From NCBI RefSeq assembly GCF_900112135.1, contig NZ_FOLC01000026.1, forward strand, positions 1 to 64,000: 64,000 nucleotides of DNA, in the 5' to 3' direction. The position numbers and the translations under genes were made by a program. Each line of letters opens with the position of its first letter. Position 1 is the first letter of the stretch. Source of the stretch: Collimonas sp. OK412. Its GTDB lineage: Bacteria; Pseudomonadota; Gammaproteobacteria; Burkholderiales; Burkholderiaceae_D. Positions 37,491 through 48,509 of this stretch are shown in pieces. The notes beneath the pieces were generated by a model. That model saw nothing but the letters and a program-made list of their open reading frames with translations, had not been told where the DNA came from and made no database searches.

Positions 37491-38835
37491 ATTAATGACT
37501 ACGAAACCTAAGCAGCACTATCCAAAATACATCGATCTGCATCCGGTAGCACGGGTGCAGGGCACAGTCCGGCTGCCGGGCTCCAAAAGCATTTCCAACC
37601 GCACTTTGCTGCTGGCGGCGCTGGCCAACGGTACTACCAGGATTCTTGATTTGCTGGCATCCGACGATACGCTGGTCATGCTGATGGCGCTCAAGCAATT
37701 GGGCGTGGCATGGGAACAGGCAGAAGGCACGCAGGCTTATACCGTGCATGGCAGCGGCGGCAGTTTTCCGGTGCACCAGGCCGACCTGTTCATGGGCAAT
37801 GCCGGCACCGCGATCCGTCCGCTGACCGCGGCCCTGGCTGCGATGGGCGGCGACTATACCTTGCACGGCGTGGCGCGCATGCATGAGCGGCCGATCGGCG
37901 ACCTGGTCGACGCCTTGAATGCCGTCGGCACCCGTATCGCCTACACCGGCGTTGCCGGTTATCCGCCGTTGCATATCCAGCGCGGCCAGTTGCACACCCA
38001 GCGTATGCAGGTGCGCGGCAACGTTTCCAGCCAGTTCCTGACAGCGCTGCTGATGGCGGCGCCGCTGATGGCGAAACATGAGGCGGTGACGATCGAGGTG
38101 GTCGGCGAGCTGATCTCCAAGCCTTATATTGAAATTACCCTGAACCTGATGCAGCGTTTCGGCGTCAGCGTAGAGCGCGACGGCTGGCAGTCGTTTACCG
38201 TCGCGGCCGGGCAGCAGTACCAGAGCCCGAAGACCATCCACGTCGAAGGCGATGCTTCTTCCGCGTCTTATTTCCTGGCGGCCGGAGCGATAACCGGCGG
38301 GCCGCTGCGGGTCGAAGGCGTCGGCAGCAACAGTATCCAGGGCGATGTCCGGTTTGTCGAAGCCCTGCAGCAGATGGGCGCCGTCATCACGATGGGCGAC
38401 AACTGGATTGAAGCATCTTCGAGCGGCGTATTGAAAGCCATCGACGCCGATTTCAACCATATCCCCGACGCCGCGATGACGATTGCTGTCGCCGCCTTGT
38501 ACGCCGACGGCCCTAGCACGTTGCGCAATATCGCCAGCTGGCGCGTCAAGGAAACCGACCGGCTCAGCGCCATGGCCACCGAGTTGCGCAAGCTGGGAGC
38601 AACGATTGAAGAGGGCAGCGATTACCTGCGCGTGACGCCGCCGGCGCAATTGCATGCGGCAACCATCGATACCTATGACGACCATCGCATGGCGATGTGT
38701 TTTTCGCTGGCTTCGCTGGATGGCGCCGCATTGCGCGGCACCACGGTGCGCATCAACGATCCGCAATGCGTCGCCAAGACCTTCCCTGATTATTTCACCG
38801 TGTTCGGGCAGATCGCCGAGCAGATTTTATTGTAG
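37483..38835 (+). CDS. aroA: 3-phosphoshikimate 1-carboxyvinyltransferase (EPSP synthase)
   Basis: The 450-residue shikimate-pathway enzyme joins phosphoenolpyruvate to shikimate 3-phosphate. Key segments are [18 protein letters not shown] (substrate lysine and Ser-Arg), [30 protein letters not shown], and near the end [19 protein letters not shown] and [14 protein letters not shown]. The active-site loop has the [10 protein letters not shown] form of glyphosate-sensitive class I enzymes. The first ATG overlaps the tyrA stop; MTTKPK at 37495 is an alternative. The SNF2 gene starts 14 bases after the stop. Confidence 0.97.
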   Translation: MTKLMTTKPKQHYPKYIDLHPVARVQGTVRLPGSKSISNRTLLLAALANGTTRILDLLASDDTLVMLMALKQLGVAWEQAEGTQAYTVHGSGGSFPVHQADLFMGNAGTAIRPLTAALAAMGGDYTLHGVARMHERPIGDLVDALNAVGTRIAYTGVAGYPPLHIQRGQLHTQRMQVRGNVSSQFLTALLMAAPLMAKHEAVTIEVVGELISKPYIEITLNLMQRFGVSVERDGWQSFTVAAGQQYQSPKTIHVEGDASSASYFLAAGAITGGPLRVEGVGSNSIQGDVRFVEALQQMGAVITMGDNWIEASSSGVLKAIDADFNHIPDAAMTIAVAALYADGPSTLRNIASWRVKETDRLSAMATELRKLGATIEEGSDYLRVTPPAQLHAATIDTYDDHRMAMCFSLASLDGAALRGTTVRINDPQCVAKTFPDYFTVFGQIAEQILL

Positions 38836-38849
38836 GTAGCGGGCCGCGC

Positions 38850-41800
38850 ATGAATCTGACACTTGCCGATGTGCGCGACGTGTTGCACCAGGCAACCTAT
38901 GATCGCGGCCAGGAATACGTCCGCCAGCGCCGCGTGCTTGCGGTGGAGCAGGATGGCGACGTCCTCAACGCGACGGTCCAGGGCAGCGGCAGCAACGTCT
39001 ACCAGCAGGAAATCACGCTATCCGTATTTCGCGATACGCCCGATATCGACAGCGTCTGCTCTTGCCCGGTCGGCTCCAATTGCAAGCATGTGGCAGCGGC
39101 CTTGATTGAATACCTGCAGCGGCCGTCCACCGATCAGCTGACAATCCCCGTCGCCAGGCCGGCGCTGCCGCAACCGGCGGCGCCGGCAAAGCCGGTCGCC
39201 GCGCCCAAAGCCCATCCAGTGCAGGCACTGGCGCGGCCTATGGAAGCCTGGCTGACGCGAGTAGAAGGTGAAGTCTCCGCGGCTGGCTCGGCGCCGGCGC
39301 AGCCCTCGGGTTTGCGCCAGAAAGCCGCCACCCACCAGGTACTGTTCGTATTGTCTGCCGCTTATAACGGCAAGAAAGCCGTGCTGCATTTATGCAAGGC
39401 GCAGCAGCGTCCGAACGGCCAGTTTGTCTCTGCCCAGCCGGCGACCGACGTGCCGCGCCTGTTGTCTGATCCCGCAGTGTTCTTGCGTCCGGAAGATCGT
39501 GACCTGATTGGTTTGTTCGTCGCCCAGAACGATGGCAACCATGCGCAGCATGCGGCTTGCGAATTGAGCGGCAAGCTCGGCGCGCAACTGCTGCGCGCCC
39601 TGTTGCAGCAACAGCGCCTGTTATGGGCCAATTCGCTGGCCGACCTGGCCAAGGGCACCGCCTATCCGTTGCAGCTTGCCGCCACCCGCCGGGCCAGCCT
39701 GGCCTGGTATGAAACGGTAGAGGATAGCCGCGACGTGGTGCGCGACATGTGGCAGCTGGGCTGGCAATTCGAAGCGGAGCCGGAAGCCGAAGGGAAGTCC
39801 AGCCAGGCGCGCAAGCATGTCGATTACCTGTTGCCGACCGAGCCGCCCTGGTATGTCGACAACCTGTCATGCGGGGAACTGGTGCTGCCGCAGCGCGACG
39901 CCAGGATTTCCAGCAAGGCGCTCAACGACCTGGTGATACAGGCGCCGCTATTGGATCCCGACGATCGCCTGGCGGTTGCCCAGCAATTGCTGACGCAAGG
40001 CTTGAACGATGTGATCCCGTTCCCGCCGCAAGTGCCGCAGACAATCCGCAAGGACATCCGGCCGCAGCCGCTGCTGGTGCTTGGAAGTTTGCCCAGCGTC
40101 AGCAATCCGCTGATGCAGGATTTCGCCGAACTGCATTTCCGTTACGACGGTGAAATCGTATCCACTCAATTTGCCGCGACGCTGAGCCGCAACACGCCGG
40201 CCGGCATCGAACAGATCGTGCGCGACCAGGACGCCGAAACGGTTTTCAGGAAGACGCTGATCGCACTCGGCATGTTGCCGCTCGAGGGCACGCAGCACCC
40301 GCTGGCGATGATGCCCGGCATGTTCATGCAGCCGGACCAGTCGTCGTGGCTGCGTTTTGCAAAAGAAGGTTTGCCGAGCCTGGCGAGCCAGGGCTGGCAG
40401 ATCGACAAGCGGGCGGAATACCGTTTTGACGTGGCCGCGGTGGAAGACTGGTATGCCGAGATCGACGAAGCGGCAGACCAGCCTGCCAATGCGGCGTTCG
40501 ACCTTGAGCTGGGCATCGTCGTCAATCACCAGCGCGTGCCTTTGCTGCCCTTGCTGGTCGACCTGATCCGCCACGCTCCGCAGGATTTCGATCCGCGCAA
40601 CATGGCGCTGCGCGACGACCAGGACGAACTGCTGGTGCGTTTGTCCGACGGCATCCATGTCGCCATGCCTTGGGGCCGCATCAAGCCCATCCTGAATACC
40701 CTGGGCGAGCTGTATTTCGCCGAAAAATCGGATGGCCCGGTGCGGTTATCGGCGCTCGACGCCGCCCGCCTGGCGGAACTGGACGCTGGCGCCAAGCTGC
40801 GCTGGGTGGGCGGCGATCGCCTGCGCAGCATGGGACAAAAACTGCACACCTTTGGCGGCGTCAGGAAGATTGCGGCGCCAGCCGGCCTGCAGGCGACGCT
40901 GCGCGATTACCAGCTGGAAGGCCTGGCGTGGATGCAGTTCTTGCGCGAGTACGACCTGGCCGGCATCCTCGCCGATGATATGGGCCTGGGCAAGACGGTG
41001 CAGACCTTGGCGCATATCCTGGTCGAGAAACAAAGCGGACGCCTGACTGCGCCGGCGCTGGTGGTCGCGCCGACCAGCCTGATGGATAACTGGCAGCAGG
41101 AAGCGCTGCGTTTTGCGCCTGAACTGCGGGTGCTGGTGCTGCAAGGAAAACAGCGGCTGGAGCAGTTCGATCAGATCGGCCGGTTCGACCTGGTCCTGAC
41201 CACCTATGCCTTGCTGCCGCGCGACGAAGAGCACTGGCGTCGGCATGAGTTCCATTTGCTGATCCTGGACGAAGCGCATTACATCAAGAATCCCCGCTCC
41301 AAGGTGGCGCAAAGCGCGGCGTTGCTGAATGCCCGCCATCGCCTCTGCCTGACCGGCACGCCGGTGGAAAACCACCTGGGCGAACTGTGGGCGCAATTCC
41401 ATTTCCTGCTGCCGGGTTTGCTGGGCGACGAAAAAGCTTTCAACCGCGATTTCCGGCAGCCGATCGAGAAGCATGGCGACGCCGCCCGGCGCGCGTTGCT
41501 GGGCCGCCGCATCAAGCCTTTCCTGCTGCGCAGGACCAAGGACAAGGTAGCCAAGGAGTTACCGCCGAAAACCGAAATGCTGCGCTCGGTGACGCTGAGC
41601 GGGGCGCAGCGCGACCTGTACGAAAACGTGCGCCTGGTGATGGACAAGAAGGTGCGCGAAGAAGTCGCCAAGAAGGGCGTCGCGCGTAGCCATATCGTGA
41701 TCCTCGAAGCCTTGCTGAAACTGCGCCAGGCTTGTTGCGACCCGCGCCTGCTCAAGACCGGCGTGCCGGAAGCGGAAGACGGGAAAGAAGCGGCCGAGGT

Positions 41801-42323
41801 GCCGTCGGCCAAGCTGCAGGAACTGCTGGAAATGGTGGACGAACTGCGCCAGGAAGACCGGCGTATCCTGGTGTTTTCGCAATTTACCAGCATGCTGGCG
41901 CTGATCGCCGCCGAGCTGCGCCAGCGCGATATCGGCTACGCCATGCTGACCGGCGCCACGCTGGACCGGGCAGAGGCGGTGCGCAGCTTCCAGGACGGCG
42001 AAGTGCCGGTGTTCCTGATCAGCCTCAAGGCCGGCGGCGTCGGCCTCAACCTGACCGCGGCGGATACCGTGATCCACTACGATCCTTGGTGGAATCCGGC
42101 GGCGGAAAGCCAGGCGACCGACCGCGCCTGGCGCATCGGCCAGGACAAGCCGGTGTTTGTGTACAAGCTGATCGCCAAGGGTACGGTAGAGGAAAGCATC
42201 CAGCTGCTGCAGCAGAAGAAAGCCGACCTGGCGCAAGCCATGCTGTCCCCCGAAGGCGAAACCCAGAATATCGGATTGACGCAAGACGACTTGCAGGCAA
42301 TCTTTGCGCCCTTGGCCGAGTGA
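38850..42323 (+). CDS. SWIM zinc-finger SNF2-family helicase
   Basis: The 1157-residue protein has an N-terminal SWIM zinc finger (Cys70, Cys72, Cys78, His80 in CSCPVGSNCKH). A long bacterial SNF2-associated region follows at about residues 190-640. The ATPase core has Walker A DMGLGKT (Lys715), DEAH at 807-810, LTGTPVENHLGELW, and the second RecA lobe ending DPWWNPAAESQATDRAWRIGQ. It is a DNA translocase of the HepA/RapA-related type; its target is unknown, with roles in transcription recycling or repair suggested for relatives. Its place between aroA and cmk interrupts the usual aroA-cmk-rpsA order, yet codon use looks native. The gap is 14 bases to aroA and 52 to cmk. Confidence 0.93.
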   Translation: MNLTLADVRDVLHQATYDRGQEYVRQRRVLAVEQDGDVLNATVQGSGSNVYQQEITLSVFRDTPDIDSVCSCPVGSNCKHVAAALIEYLQRPSTDQLTIPVARPALPQPAAPAKPVAAPKAHPVQALARPMEAWLTRVEGEVSAAGSAPAQPSGLRQKAATHQVLFVLSAAYNGKKAVLHLCKAQQRPNGQFVSAQPATDVPRLLSDPAVFLRPEDRDLIGLFVAQNDGNHAQHAACELSGKLGAQLLRALLQQQRLLWANSLADLAKGTAYPLQLAATRRASLAWYETVEDSRDVVRDMWQLGWQFEAEPEAEGKSSQARKHVDYLLPTEPPWYVDNLSCGELVLPQRDARISSKALNDLVIQAPLLDPDDRLAVAQQLLTQGLNDVIPFPPQVPQTIRKDIRPQPLLVLGSLPSVSNPLMQDFAELHFRYDGEIVSTQFAATLSRNTPAGIEQIVRDQDAETVFRKTLIALGMLPLEGTQHPLAMMPGMFMQPDQSSWLRFAKEGLPSLASQGWQIDKRAEYRFDVAAVEDWYAEIDEAADQPANAAFDLELGIVVNHQRVPLLPLLVDLIRHAPQDFDPRNMALRDDQDELLVRLSDGIHVAMPWGRIKPILNTLGELYFAEKSDGPVRLSALDAARLAELDAGAKLRWVGGDRLRSMGQKLHTFGGVRKIAAPAGLQATLRDYQLEGLAWMQFLREYDLAGILADDMGLGKTVQTLAHILVEKQSGRLTAPALVVAPTSLMDNWQQEALRFAPELRVLVLQGKQRLEQFDQIGRFDLVLTTYALLPRDEEHWRRHEFHLLILDEAHYIKNPRSKVAQSAALLNARHRLCLTGTPVENHLGELWAQFHFLLPGLLGDEKAFNRDFRQPIEKHGDAARRALLGRRIKPFLLRRTKDKVAKELPPKTEMLRSVTLSGAQRDLYENVRLVMDKKVREEVAKKGVARSHIVILEALLKLRQACCDPRLLKTGVPEAEDGKEAAEVPSAKLQELLEMVDELRQEDRRILVFSQFTSMLALIAAELRQRDIGYAMLTGATLDRAEAVRSFQDGEVPVFLISLKAGGVGLNLTAADTVIHYDPWWNPAAESQATDRAWRIGQDKPVFVYKLIAKGTVEESIQLLQQKKADLAQAMLSPEGETQNIGLTQDDLQAIFAPLAE

Positions 42324-42375
42324 CGGACAAGTTCTGCACGGGCAATAATTTCATTCATAACCATCGAGTACTCCT

Positions 42376-43047
42376 ATGCCCAATCCCCACATCCCTGTCA
42401 TCACGATCGATGGTCCGACGGCATCCGGCAAAGGCACTGTCGCGCAGAAGGTTGCGCAGCACCTGGGTTTTCATTATCTTGATTCGGGGGCCTTGTATCG
42501 CCTGACGGCCCTGTCCGTGATGCGGCGCGATATCCCGCTCGACGATGAGCACGCTTTGGCCAAGGCTGCCGAGCATCTGCATTGCCATTTCAACGGCGCC
42601 CACATTTTCCTGGCGAACGAGGACGTATCGAACGATATCCGGGCCGAGGCAGTGGGCAACCTGGCTTCTAAAATTGCTGCAATACCAACTGTCAGGCAAG
42701 CCTTGTTTGGCCTGCAGTTGAGTTTCCGGCAACATCCCGGGCTGGTTGCCGACGGCCGCGACATGGGCACGGTGATTTTCCCGCATGCAGGCCTGAAAGT
42801 GTTTTTGACCGCCAGTGTCGAGGCCAGGGCCCAGCGGCGCTATAAGCAATTGATTGACAAGGGTTTTTCTGCTAATATGGAAGACCTCTCAAAGGATTTG
42901 ACGGAGCGTGACGCGCGCGATAGCAACCGCAGCTCGGCACCGTTAAAGGCCGCGGAAGGGGCGTATTTGCTGGATACTTCTGCAATGACTGTCGATCAGG
43001 CGGTCGCGCAAGTGCTCGGGTGGTATGCCGCTTCCAAGCCTGCCTGA
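42376..43047 (+). CDS. cmk: Cytidylate kinase
   Basis: The 223-residue kinase phosphorylates CMP and dCMP. The P-loop is [17 protein letters not shown] near residues 11-27, then [15 protein letters not shown], the CMP-binding insert region and [11 protein letters not shown], ending in the arginine-rich lid [25 protein letters not shown] (in part). It lies directly before rpsA, a classic arrangement. The start is ATG at 42376 with a GAGTACTCC spacer upstream. Confidence 0.96.
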   Translation: MPNPHIPVITIDGPTASGKGTVAQKVAQHLGFHYLDSGALYRLTALSVMRRDIPLDDEHALAKAAEHLHCHFNGAHIFLANEDVSNDIRAEAVGNLASKIAAIPTVRQALFGLQLSFRQHPGLVADGRDMGTVIFPHAGLKVFLTASVEARAQRRYKQLIDKGFSANMEDLSKDLTERDARDSNRSSAPLKAAEGAYLLDTSAMTVDQAVAQVLGWYAASKPA

Positions 43048-43231
43048 ATGAGTTATGCGAGAGGTGTTGAGTCTCAAGCATGAATAAAAACATGCAAATA
43101 CGTTGTTTTTTTGCTGCACCTTGGTGTTCGGCCTGACGCAAAGTCTGGCCGGACGTTGAAAAACCTAACCCTTTATTGACCGCATCCTAGTAAGCACCTT
43201 GCGCGGCAATACTGGCCAACTAGTCAAAACT

Positions 43232-44950
43232 ATGTCCATCACTGTTCTGTCCCCTGCATCTGCCGGCGCTGACGCTTTCGCCGCGCTGTTTGAAGAATCG
43301 CTGTCACGTCAAGACATGCGTTCTGGTGAAGTGATTTCTGCTGAAGTCGTGCGCCTTGACCATAACTTCGTTATCGTCAACGCAGGCCTCAAGTCGGAAG
43401 CCTTCATTCCAATCGAAGAATTTAAAAATGACAACGGCGAACTCGAAGTAGCTGTCGGCGATTTCATCTCCGTCGCTATCGAATCGCTGGAAAACGGTTT
43501 CGGCGACACCATCCTGTCGCGCGACAAGGCCAAGCGTCTGGCATCGTGGCTCTCGCTGGAAAAAGCGATGGAGTCCGGCGAGATCGTTACCGGTACTGTC
43601 AATGGCAAGGTCAAGGGCGGCCTGACTGTCCTGACCAACGGCATCCGTGCCTTCCTGCCGGGTTCGCTGGTCGACACCCGTCCGGTCAAGGACACCACGC
43701 CGTTCGAAGGCAAGACCATGGAATTCAAGGTCATCAAGCTCGATCGCAAGCGTAACAACGTCGTGTTGTCGCGTCGCGCGGTTATCGAAGCTTCGATGGG
43801 CGAAGAGCGCCAAAAGCTGATGGAAACCCTGAAAGAAGGCACCATCGTTACCGGCGTGGTCAAGAACATCACCGACTACGGCGCATTCGTGGACCTGGGC
43901 GGCATCGACGGCCTGCTGCACATCACCGATCTGGCATGGCGTCGTGTGCGTCATCCTTCGGAAGTGCTGACAGTCGGTCAAGAGATCACTGCCAAGGTTC
44001 TGAAGTACGATCAAGAAAAGAATCGCGTTTCCCTGGGCGTCAAGCAACTGGGCGACGATCCTTGGACCGGTCTGTCGCGTCGTTACCCGCAAAGCACCCG
44101 TCTGTTCGGTAAAGTCACCAACCTCACCGACTACGGCGCATTCGTCGAAGTCGAACAAGGTATCGAAGGCCTGGTCCACGTTTCCGAAATGGACTGGACC
44201 AACAAGAACGTGGCACCAAACAAAGTCGTTCAATTGGGCGACGAAGTTGAAGTCATGGTCCTGGAAATCGACGAAGACCGCCGCCGTATCAGCCTGGGCA
44301 TGAAGCAATGCAAGGCTAATCCTTGGGATGACTTCGCTGTTACCCACAAGAAGGGCGACAAGGTCAAGGGCGCAATCAAATCGATCACCGACTTCGGCGT
44401 GTTCATCGGCCTGGCCGGCAACATCGACGGCCTGGTGCATCTGTCGGACCTGTCCTGGACTGAAACCGGCGAAGAAGCCGTGCGTCGCTTCAAGAAGGGT
44501 GACGAGCTGGAAGCCATCGTTCTGGCAATCGACGTTGAGCGTGAGCGCGTTTCCCTGGGCGTCAAGCAGCTGGAAGGCGATCCATTCAACAACTTCGCTG
44601 CAATGAACGACAAGGGCGCACTGGTTTCCGGTACGGTCAAGTCGGTCGAGCCTAAGGGCGCAGTGATCCAGTTGTCGGAAGAAGTCGAAGGCTACCTGCG
44701 TGCATCCGAAATCTCCCGCGACCGCGTGGAAGATGCCGGTACCCACCTGAAGGTTGGCGACACCGTCGAAACCATGGTCATCAACATCGACCGCAAGGCT
44801 CGCAGCATCCAGCTGTCGATCAAGGCGAAAGACAATGTTGAAACCCAGGAAGCAATGCAAAAGCTGTCTTCGGCTTCGGACTCCAATGCAGCTTCCGGCA
44901 CGACCAGCCTGGGCGCGTTGCTGAAGGCAAAACTCGACAACAAGAACTAA
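43232..44950 (+). CDS. rpsA: 30S ribosomal protein S1
   Basis: The 572-residue protein has six S1 (OB-fold) domains, seen as repeating [22 protein letters not shown], then [26 protein letters not shown]-type units (in part), at roughly 85-residue spacing. It binds mRNA and brings it to the 30S subunit. The start MSITVLSP was chosen because family S1 proteins begin just before the FAALFEESL segment. The leader shows no purine-rich ribosome-binding site within 15 bases of the ATG, as in other rpsA genes that S1 regulates itself. It follows cmk after a 184-base leader; ihfB is 22 bases downstream. Confidence 0.97.
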   Translation: MSITVLSPASAGADAFAALFEESLSRQDMRSGEVISAEVVRLDHNFVIVNAGLKSEAFIPIEEFKNDNGELEVAVGDFISVAIESLENGFGDTILSRDKAKRLASWLSLEKAMESGEIVTGTVNGKVKGGLTVLTNGIRAFLPGSLVDTRPVKDTTPFEGKTMEFKVIKLDRKRNNVVLSRRAVIEASMGEERQKLMETLKEGTIVTGVVKNITDYGAFVDLGGIDGLLHITDLAWRRVRHPSEVLTVGQEITAKVLKYDQEKNRVSLGVKQLGDDPWTGLSRRYPQSTRLFGKVTNLTDYGAFVEVEQGIEGLVHVSEMDWTNKNVAPNKVVQLGDEVEVMVLEIDEDRRRISLGMKQCKANPWDDFAVTHKKGDKVKGAIKSITDFGVFIGLAGNIDGLVHLSDLSWTETGEEAVRRFKKGDELEAIVLAIDVERERVSLGVKQLEGDPFNNFAAMNDKGALVSGTVKSVEPKGAVIQLSEEVEGYLRASEISRDRVEDAGTHLKVGDTVETMVINIDRKARSIQLSIKAKDNVETQEAMQKLSSASDSNAASGTTSLGALLKAKLDNKN

Positions 44951-44972
44951 GCAGAGTAATCGAGTAAAGCTA

Positions 44973-45278
44973 ATGACAAAGTCGGAGCTGATTGCCCGCT
45001 TGGCCGAACGTTATCCGCAACTGGTAGCTAAGGATGCGGATTACGCGGTGAAAACCATACTCGATGCGATGGCCGATGCCTTGGCGACCGGACAGCGTAT
45101 CGAGATTCGTGGATTCGGCAGTTTTGCGCTGAATCGGCGGCCACCGCGGATCGGGCGCAATCCCAAGTCCGGCGACAAAGTGATGGTGCCTGAAAAACGG
45201 GTGCCGCATTTCAAGCCAGGCAAGGAATTGCGCGAACGAGTCGACGCGATGGTCGGGCAACCGATTCAAGAGGACTGA
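44973..45278 (+). CDS. ihfB: Integration host factor beta subunit
   Basis: The 101-residue HU/IHF family DNA-bending protein starts [15 protein letters not shown] and has the beta-arm [15 protein letters not shown] with the intercalating proline, and the signature [18 protein letters not shown] (in part). With IhfA it bends DNA at specific sites. It follows rpsA by 22 bases, and a strong terminator lies just after its stop, so it ends the rpsA-ihfB transcript. Confidence 0.97.
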   Translation: MTKSELIARLAERYPQLVAKDADYAVKTILDAMADALATGQRIEIRGFGSFALNRRPPRIGRNPKSGDKVMVPEKRVPHFKPGKELRERVDAMVGQPIQED

Positions 45279-45305
45279 GTTATAGTTTGTGCGTAAGCAA
45301 AATCG

Positions 45306-45336
45306 AAACGGCATCTTCGGATGCCGTTTTTTTTCA
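45306..45336 (+). terminator. Terminator after ihfB
   Basis: AACGGCATC, a TTCG tetraloop and GATGCCGTT make a stable stem, followed by a run of eight T. It is 28 bases after the ihfB stop and separates rpsA-ihfB from the lapA-lapB genes. Confidence 0.95.
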
Positions 45337-45472
45337 CGTACAATTTCGCATCATTTAAAGTTAATATTGTTTGTGTGAGTCGTGGATTTGCGAAAATGGC
45401 AAGAGTAAAATCAGCCAACTGCAGAACAGCTCGTATGCTGCCCACTGTTACCCAATCAAACGGAAAGGCATC

Positions 45473-45787
45473 ATGAAAATCATTTCCCGAATTCTTTCGA
45501 TCTTGCTCTTTGTTGTATTTTTCGGCTTCGCCTTGCAGAACAAAGGCAACGTCGACCTGCAATTCTTCCCCGGCACAACCATCCAAGGGCCGCTGGTGCT
45601 GTTTCTGCTGGGCTTCTTTGTCTTTGGCGCGATCCTTGGCGTGCTGGCGATGGCGCCGTCCGTATTCCGGCACCGCCGCAATGCATCAAAAACCAAAAAA
45701 GCCCTGACATCGATGCAAAAAGAACAAGAAGCACAGCGTCTGGCAGAGTCACAAGCACCGCAACCGGACAGCATCAAGAATATATAA
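45473..45787 (+). CDS. lapA: Lipopolysaccharide assembly protein A (LapA/YciS-like)
   Basis: The 104-residue inner-membrane protein has two membrane helices (IISRILSILLFVVFFGFALQ and GPLVLFLLGFFVFGAILGVLAM, the latter in part) separated by NKGNVDLQFFPGT. It ends in a charged cytoplasmic coiled coil with a short Gln/Lys-rich tail. This is the DUF1049/LapA pattern. The start was set at MKIISRIL, preceded by GGAAAGG. LapA works with LapB in regulating LPS synthesis through LpxC turnover. lapB follows 105 bases later. Confidence 0.93.
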   Translation: MKIISRILSILLFVVFFGFALQNKGNVDLQFFPGTTIQGPLVLFLLGFFVFGAILGVLAMAPSVFRHRRNASKTKKALTSMQKEQEAQRLAESQAPQPDSIKNI

Positions 45788-45892
45788 TGCCGCTAGGTAT
45801 CTAACTGGCTGCACCGCCGTAATGTCACGGCGGCAGCTTGCCGGCATTTTCACACCTGAGATTCAGGTCACGCATAAAGCACAACAGCCCGT

Positions 45893-47068
45893 ATGGAATT
45901 TGAAATTTGGTGGTTACTCGGTATCCCGGTCTTTTTTGGATTAGGCTGGATCGCCGCACGGGTCGATATCAATCAGCTGATATCCGAATCACGCAGTTTG
46001 CCCCGCGGTTATTTCAAGGGTTTGAATTTTCTGCTGAACGAACAGCCGGACAAGGCTATCGATGCATTCATCGAAATCGTCAAGCTGGATCCCGAAACCG
46101 CGGAACTGCATTTCGCCCTGGGCAACCTGTTCCGCCGCCGCGGCGAGACCGAGCGCGCGATCCGGGTCCACCAGAACCTGCTGGCGCGTCCAGACCTGGC
46201 GCAGGAACATCGTTTGCACGCCCAGTATGAGCTGGGCCAGGATTACCTGAAAGCCGGTTTGCTGGACCGGGCCGAAGAGAGCTTTAACCTGCTCGCCGGC
46301 AGCCAGTACGGCGCGCAGGCCGGACGTGCCCTGCTGGAAATCTACCAGCGCGAAAAAGAATGGCTGCGGGCGATCGAAGCGGCCCAGACTTTGCAGCAAT
46401 CGGGCGCTGGCGGACGGCAAAAGGAAATCGCACAGTTTTATTGCGAACTGGCGCAGGATGAACTGGTGGACGGCCACCCCGAAGCCGCCATGTCCCTGCT
46501 GGAAAAAGCATTGAGCAACGACCGCAACAGCGTGCGCGCCACCATGCTCCTGGGCGACGTGCACCTGGCGCAGGGCGACGTCGAAGCGGCCCTGCAGGTC
46601 TGGCGCCGGGTCGAGCAGCAAAGCGTGCCGCACGTGGCGCTGGTGGCGCAGCGCCTGATGGATGGCTATCGCGCGGTTGGACGGCCGCATGAAGGCGTCA
46701 GCCTGCTGCGCTCCTACCTTGCGGAAGCATCTTCCATCGATTTGCTGGAAGTGGTGTTCAAGGCGGTGCTGGAGCTGGATGGCGTCGAAGCTACCAATCA
46801 GCTGGTGAGCGATGAACTGCGTCGCACACCGACCCTGCTAGGACTGGATAAGCTGCTGGAAGCGCGCTTGATGAAAATAACGCCGGAAATGCATACCGAA
46901 CTGTCGGTGGTCAAGAACCTGGTGCATGGCTATACCCAGAAGCTGGCGCGCTACCAGTGCAGCCACTGCGGTTTCAAGGCGCGCCAGTTCTATTGGCAAT
47001 GCCCTGGCTGCAGCCGCTGGGAAACCTATCCGCCGCGTCGCACCGAAGAACTGAACGTCATGAACTAA
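45893..47068 (+). CDS. lapB: Lipopolysaccharide assembly protein B
   Basis: The 391-residue protein is anchored by one N-terminal helix (IWWLLGIPVFFGLGWIAARVD, in part). It then carries around nine TPR-type repeats and a C-terminal rubredoxin-like zinc/iron knuckle with CSHC and CPGC near residues 355-375. LapB guides LpxC to FtsH for degradation and so controls LPS output. The whole pattern, including YYGLNFLLNEQPDKAIDAFIE-like segments (here FKGLNFLLNEQPDKAID), is family-typical. It is paired with lapA and followed 54 bases later by ugd. Confidence 0.95.
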   Translation: MEFEIWWLLGIPVFFGLGWIAARVDINQLISESRSLPRGYFKGLNFLLNEQPDKAIDAFIEIVKLDPETAELHFALGNLFRRRGETERAIRVHQNLLARPDLAQEHRLHAQYELGQDYLKAGLLDRAEESFNLLAGSQYGAQAGRALLEIYQREKEWLRAIEAAQTLQQSGAGGRQKEIAQFYCELAQDELVDGHPEAAMSLLEKALSNDRNSVRATMLLGDVHLAQGDVEAALQVWRRVEQQSVPHVALVAQRLMDGYRAVGRPHEGVSLLRSYLAEASSIDLLEVVFKAVLELDGVEATNQLVSDELRRTPTLLGLDKLLEARLMKITPEMHTELSVVKNLVHGYTQKLARYQCSHCGFKARQFYWQCPGCSRWETYPPRRTEELNVMN

Positions 47069-47122
47069 AACCCGCCGGCCCGCCATAAACAATCGGGCTG
47101 TGCAGCGCATTCACGGAACAAC

Positions 47123-48505
47123 ATGAAAATTACTATTATCGGTACCGGTTACGTCGGCTTGGTCACAGGCGCTTGCCTGGCCGAACTGGGCAACGATGTA
47201 TTCTGCCTCGACCTGGATCAAAGCAAGATCGCGCTGCTGAACAGCGGCGGCATCCCGATCCATGAGCCCGGCCTGGCTGAAATCGTCGGCCGCAACCGCG
47301 CTGCCGGACGTTTGCACTTTTCTACCGATATCGCCGCCAGCGTAGCCCATGGCCAGGTGCAGTTTATTGCAGTGGGCACACCGCCGGACGAAGACGGCTC
47401 GGCCGACCTGCAATACGTGCTGGCGGCGGCTCGCAATATCGGCAAATACATGACCGGTTTCAAGGTGATCGTCGATAAGTCGACTGTGCCGGTCGGGACT
47501 GCGGACAAGGTAAGCGCCGCGATCCAGGAAGAATTGGATGCGCGCAAGCTGGCCGGCGCGCCCCTGCAATTCTCGGTTGTCTCCAATCCGGAATTCCTGA
47601 AAGAGGGCGCCGCAGTAGAAGATTTCATGCGGCCGGACCGCATCGTCATCGGCTGCGACGAAAGCACTTCAGGCCAGCAGGCGCAGGCGCTGATGAAGCA
47701 GCTGTACCTGCCTTTCAACCGCAACCACGAGCGTACCTTCTGGATGGACGTGCGTTCCGCCGAGTTCACCAAATATGCAGCGAATGCGATGCTGGCGACC
47801 CGCATCTCGTTCATGAACGAACTGGCCAACCTGGCCGACAAGGTGGGCGCCGATATCGAAGCCGTGCGCCACGGGATCGGCTCCGATCCGCGCATAGGCT
47901 ACAGCTTCCTGTATGCCGGCTGCGGTTACGGGGGTTCCTGTTTTCCGAAGGATGTGCAGGCGCTGGAGCGCACCGCACGCGCTTATGGCCAGGAATTGCA
48001 TATCCTGCGCGCAGTGGAGCAGGTCAATAACAACCAGAAGCATGTGCTGGGACAAAAGATCAGCGAGCGTTTTGGCGCGGACCTGAGCGGCAAGCACTTC
48101 GCGCTGTGGGGCCTGGCGTTCAAGCCGAATACCGATGACATGCGCGAAGCTTCATCGCGGGTACTGCTTGGCGAACTGATTGCACGCGGCGCGACGGTGG
48201 CGGTGCACGATCCGGTCGCGATGGCCGAGGCAAAGCGGGTATTGGCGCTGGATTTCGCCGGCACTCCCGGCGCCTTTGAACGCATACGGTTTTGCGACAA
48301 CCAGACCGAGGCCCTGCAAAGCGCCGACGCCCTGGTGATCGTGACGGAGTGGAAAACTTTCCGCAGTCCCGATTTCGACCAGGTCAAGACACTGCTCAAG
48401 ACGCCTATCGTATTCGATGGCCGCAATTTGTATGAGCCGGAGGTAATGGGCGAGCTGGGCTTTGAGTATTACGGGATCGGCCGTTCGGTGCTGGCGCGTG
48501 GATAA
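47123..48505 (+). CDS. ugd: UDP-glucose 6-dehydrogenase
   Basis: The 460-residue NAD-dependent enzyme oxidises UDP-glucose twice to UDP-glucuronate. The Rossmann motif is [17 protein letters not shown] near residue 7. The catalytic cysteine is Cys273 in [14 protein letters not shown], with the substrate segment [21 protein letters not shown] (in part) and the C-terminal UDP-binding domain after residue 310 ([16 protein letters not shown]). UDP-glucuronate feeds polysaccharide or lipid A modification. The stop lies four bases before the start of rfaE1, so the two are co-transcribed. Confidence 0.96.
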   Translation: MKITIIGTGYVGLVTGACLAELGNDVFCLDLDQSKIALLNSGGIPIHEPGLAEIVGRNRAAGRLHFSTDIAASVAHGQVQFIAVGTPPDEDGSADLQYVLAAARNIGKYMTGFKVIVDKSTVPVGTADKVSAAIQEELDARKLAGAPLQFSVVSNPEFLKEGAAVEDFMRPDRIVIGCDESTSGQQAQALMKQLYLPFNRNHERTFWMDVRSAEFTKYAANAMLATRISFMNELANLADKVGADIEAVRHGIGSDPRIGYSFLYAGCGYGGSCFPKDVQALERTARAYGQELHILRAVEQVNNNQKHVLGQKISERFGADLSGKHFALWGLAFKPNTDDMREASSRVLLGELIARGATVAVHDPVAMAEAKRVLALDFAGTPGAFERIRFCDNQTEALQSADALVIVTEWKTFRSPDFDQVKTLLKTPIVFDGRNLYEPEVMGELGFEYYGIGRSVLARG

Positions 48506-48509
48506 GACG

